64,000 nucleotides of DNA from Novilysobacter antarcticus (GTDB lineage Bacteria; Pseudomonadota; Gammaproteobacteria; Xanthomonadales; Xanthomonadaceae): contig NZ_JAIEUJ010000002.1 in NCBI RefSeq assembly GCF_019802285.1, forward strand, positions 620,001 to 684,000, in the 5' to 3' direction. Positions 62,961 to 64,000 of this stretch are shown here, piece after piece. Numbering within the stretch: position 1 is the stretch's first letter; the number at the start of each line of letters is the position of its first letter. The position numbers and the translations under genes are program-made. The notes beneath the pieces were generated by a model. It saw nothing but the letters and a program-made list of their open reading frames with translations. It searched no databases and had not been told where the DNA came from.

Positions 62961-63229
62961 ATATCCTGCTGTTCCTGATTCCCGTCAGCATGCTCGGCCT
63001 GGGGCTCGCGTTGTGGGCCTTCATCTGGGCGGTCAAGCGCGGCCAGTTTGAAGACATGGACACTCCAGCGCTGGATATCCTGCGCGAGGACGAACACGAC
63101 CGCCCGGTCGTTGATTCGCGGGCGAGCAGGCTTGACCCGCCCGGCACAGGCACCGCGCCTACCGTGCCGACGCCGCCGGCCAATGAAAACGCGCACTTGA
63201 ACGCGCCCAAGCCGGACCGGAACGACTGA
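62957..63229 (+). CDS. ccoS: cbb3 oxidase maturation protein CcoS
   Basis: 90 residues: one membrane helix (MNILLFLIPVSMLGLGLALW) followed by RGQFEDMDTPALDILRED, the CcoS signature, and a Pro-rich variable tail. It is needed to insert haem and copper in CcoN. Overlaps ccoI as ATGA. Confidence 0.93.
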   Translation: MNILLFLIPVSMLGLGLALWAFIWAVKRGQFEDMDTPALDILREDEHDRPVVDSRASRLDPPGTGTAPTVPTPPANENAHLNAPKPDRND

Positions 63230-63231
63230 GG

Positions 63232-63960
63232 ATGCCGTTGGACTGGCTCACGCTGGGCGCTGCCGTCCTGACCGGGCTGATGGGCGGCGTGCACTGCGCG
63301 GCGATGTGCGGCGGCATCGCCACCGGCTTCTCGGCCATGGGACCGCGGGCAAGTTGGAAGTACGCGGTCGAGCCCAATCTGGGACGGGTCCTGGGTTACA
63401 CCCTGGCGGGCGGGCTGGTGGGCGGCTTCGGCCATGGCATCCTGGATCTGGCGCGGGTGGAGTGGCTTGCGATGGCACTGCGCGCCGGCGTCGGCCTGGT
63501 GTTGGTGGTGGTGGCGATTCGCCTGCTCGACCGCAAGGGGCGCCTGGCATTCCTGTCAGGCCCCGGCACCGGCAAACTGTGGGCGAACCTCAGGCCGCTG
63601 CAGCGCCGCCTGTTGCCGGCCAATACCAGCGCCAAGCGGATCGGCTTGGGCATGCTGTGGGGCTGGATGCCGTGCGGACTGAGCACCACCATGCTGGCCG
63701 CGGCCTGGCTGCAGGCCGATGCGCGCAACGGCGCACTGACCATGGCCGCCTTCGGCCTGGGTACGCTGCCGCTGATGGTCTCGTTGACCTGGTCCGGCGC
63801 GCGTCTGGGCCAACGCCTCCAGCGCGGCGGATGGCGCCTTGGCGCCGGGCTGCTCGTACTTGCCGCCGGACTGCTCACCATCGCCTCGCCGTGGTTGATG
63901 CAGGTACCGGCGCTGCACAGCTTGCTGGGCGCGCTGGGGTGCCTGCCCCGGCCCGTGTAG
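63232..63960 (+). CDS. SafE/DsbD_2-type membrane protein at end of cco cluster
   Basis: 242 residues, six membrane helices. The HCAAMCGGIA motif at about 21-30 and MLWGWMPCGLSTTMLAAAW are typical of the sulfite exporter TauE/SafE-annotated, DsbD_2-like proteins that end cco clusters. The Cys and His residues near the membrane suggest metal or thiol handling, probably cbb3 maturation; sulfite transport is unlikely. Two bases after ccoS. Confidence 0.88.
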   Translation: MPLDWLTLGAAVLTGLMGGVHCAAMCGGIATGFSAMGPRASWKYAVEPNLGRVLGYTLAGGLVGGFGHGILDLARVEWLAMALRAGVGLVLVVVAIRLLDRKGRLAFLSGPGTGKLWANLRPLQRRLLPANTSAKRIGLGMLWGWMPCGLSTTMLAAAWLQADARNGALTMAAFGLGTLPLMVSLTWSGARLGQRLQRGGWRLGAGLLVLAAGLLTIASPWLMQVPALHSLLGALGCLPRPV

Positions 63961-64000
63961 CGGTCCCGGAAAACGCCCACGCTTCCGCGTCGTTGAGTCG

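Noticed and set aside
63232-63960. Sulfite exporter
   Set aside because: The TauE/SafE name is a family label; the HCxxMCGG motif and position after ccoS point to oxidase maturation instead.
1-64000. CRISPR arrays, insertion sequences, integrases, prophage
   Set aside because: No regularly spaced repeats, transposase or integrase motifs, or phage structural genes were seen in either strand.

Overview
The window is a high-GC gammaproteobacterial chromosome segment, best matched to the Lysobacterales (Xanthomonadaceae or Lysobacteraceae, for example a Luteimonas-, Lysobacter- or Pseudoxanthomonas-like organism). The main reasons are a Clp-type CRP homologue almost identical in its key stretches to Xanthomonas Clp, a surface-polysaccharide locus lying exactly between etfA and metB (the classic Xanthomonas LPS position), and a trpE-G-D-C cluster. 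I cannot resolve the genus. There is no prophage, insertion sequence, integrase, rRNA operon or CRISPR array.

1-18.1 kb is the O-polysaccharide locus. It runs from the 3' part of etfA (+), through a GtrB/DPM1-like glycosyltransferase (+), to a long minus-strand series: fnlA-fnlB-fnlC (UDP-N-acetyl-L-fucosamine synthesis), a small 4-TM transporter, a GT4 glycosyltransferase, an 885-residue multispanning GT-C-like protein, a lipoprotein, a tandem GT2 protein, a sulfotransferase/coiled-coil protein, the ABC exporter wzt/wzm, and metB. Base composition is visibly more AT-rich in about 1.7-9.8 kb, as expected for an exchanged LPS cassette. Export is of the Wzm/Wzt type. The sulfotransferase-coiled-coil protein is a candidate chain terminator, and three proteins of the locus share a motif pattern that looks like one beta-domain.

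18.2-34 kb is mostly housekeeping: cystathionine beta-synthase beside metB, a DUF465 protein, a structured intergenic region, a DUF4398 lipoprotein pair, pilU, maiA-fahA (tyrosine/homogentisate catabolism), tRNA-Gln(CUG), rpsI-rplM, an iron-sulfur oxidoreductase subunit, coq7, speD, clp, and trpE-G-D-C plus a HAD phosphatase. At 34-38.6 kb lies a Csu-type (spore coat U domain) chaperone-usher fimbrial operon.

38.8-64 kb is a low-oxygen and denitrification region. It holds hemN, an FNR/ANR-type iron-sulfur regulator, quinol-dependent NO reductase norB, nnrS, sirB, a tyrosine-decarboxylase-like enzyme coupled to a Cds1-like cysteine desulfhydrase, fabA-fabB with a His-rich periplasmic protein, nirK (AniA-type with a fused cytochrome c domain), nirV, a SCO copper chaperone, and the complete cbb3 oxidase set ccoNOQP-orf-ccoG-ccoH(fixH)-ccoI-ccoS plus a SafE-like protein. 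Perfect TTGAT-N4-ATCAA boxes precede hemN, nirK and ccoN; TTGAT-N4-GTCAA precedes norB; weaker relatives precede nirK and nnrS; and a perfect TTGAC-N4-GTCAA palindrome precedes fabA. The obvious candidate for most boxes is the FNR-type protein encoded at 40273-41025. The region therefore reads as one oxygen- and NO-responsive regulon in which haem synthesis, nitrite and NO reduction and the high-affinity oxidase are switched together.
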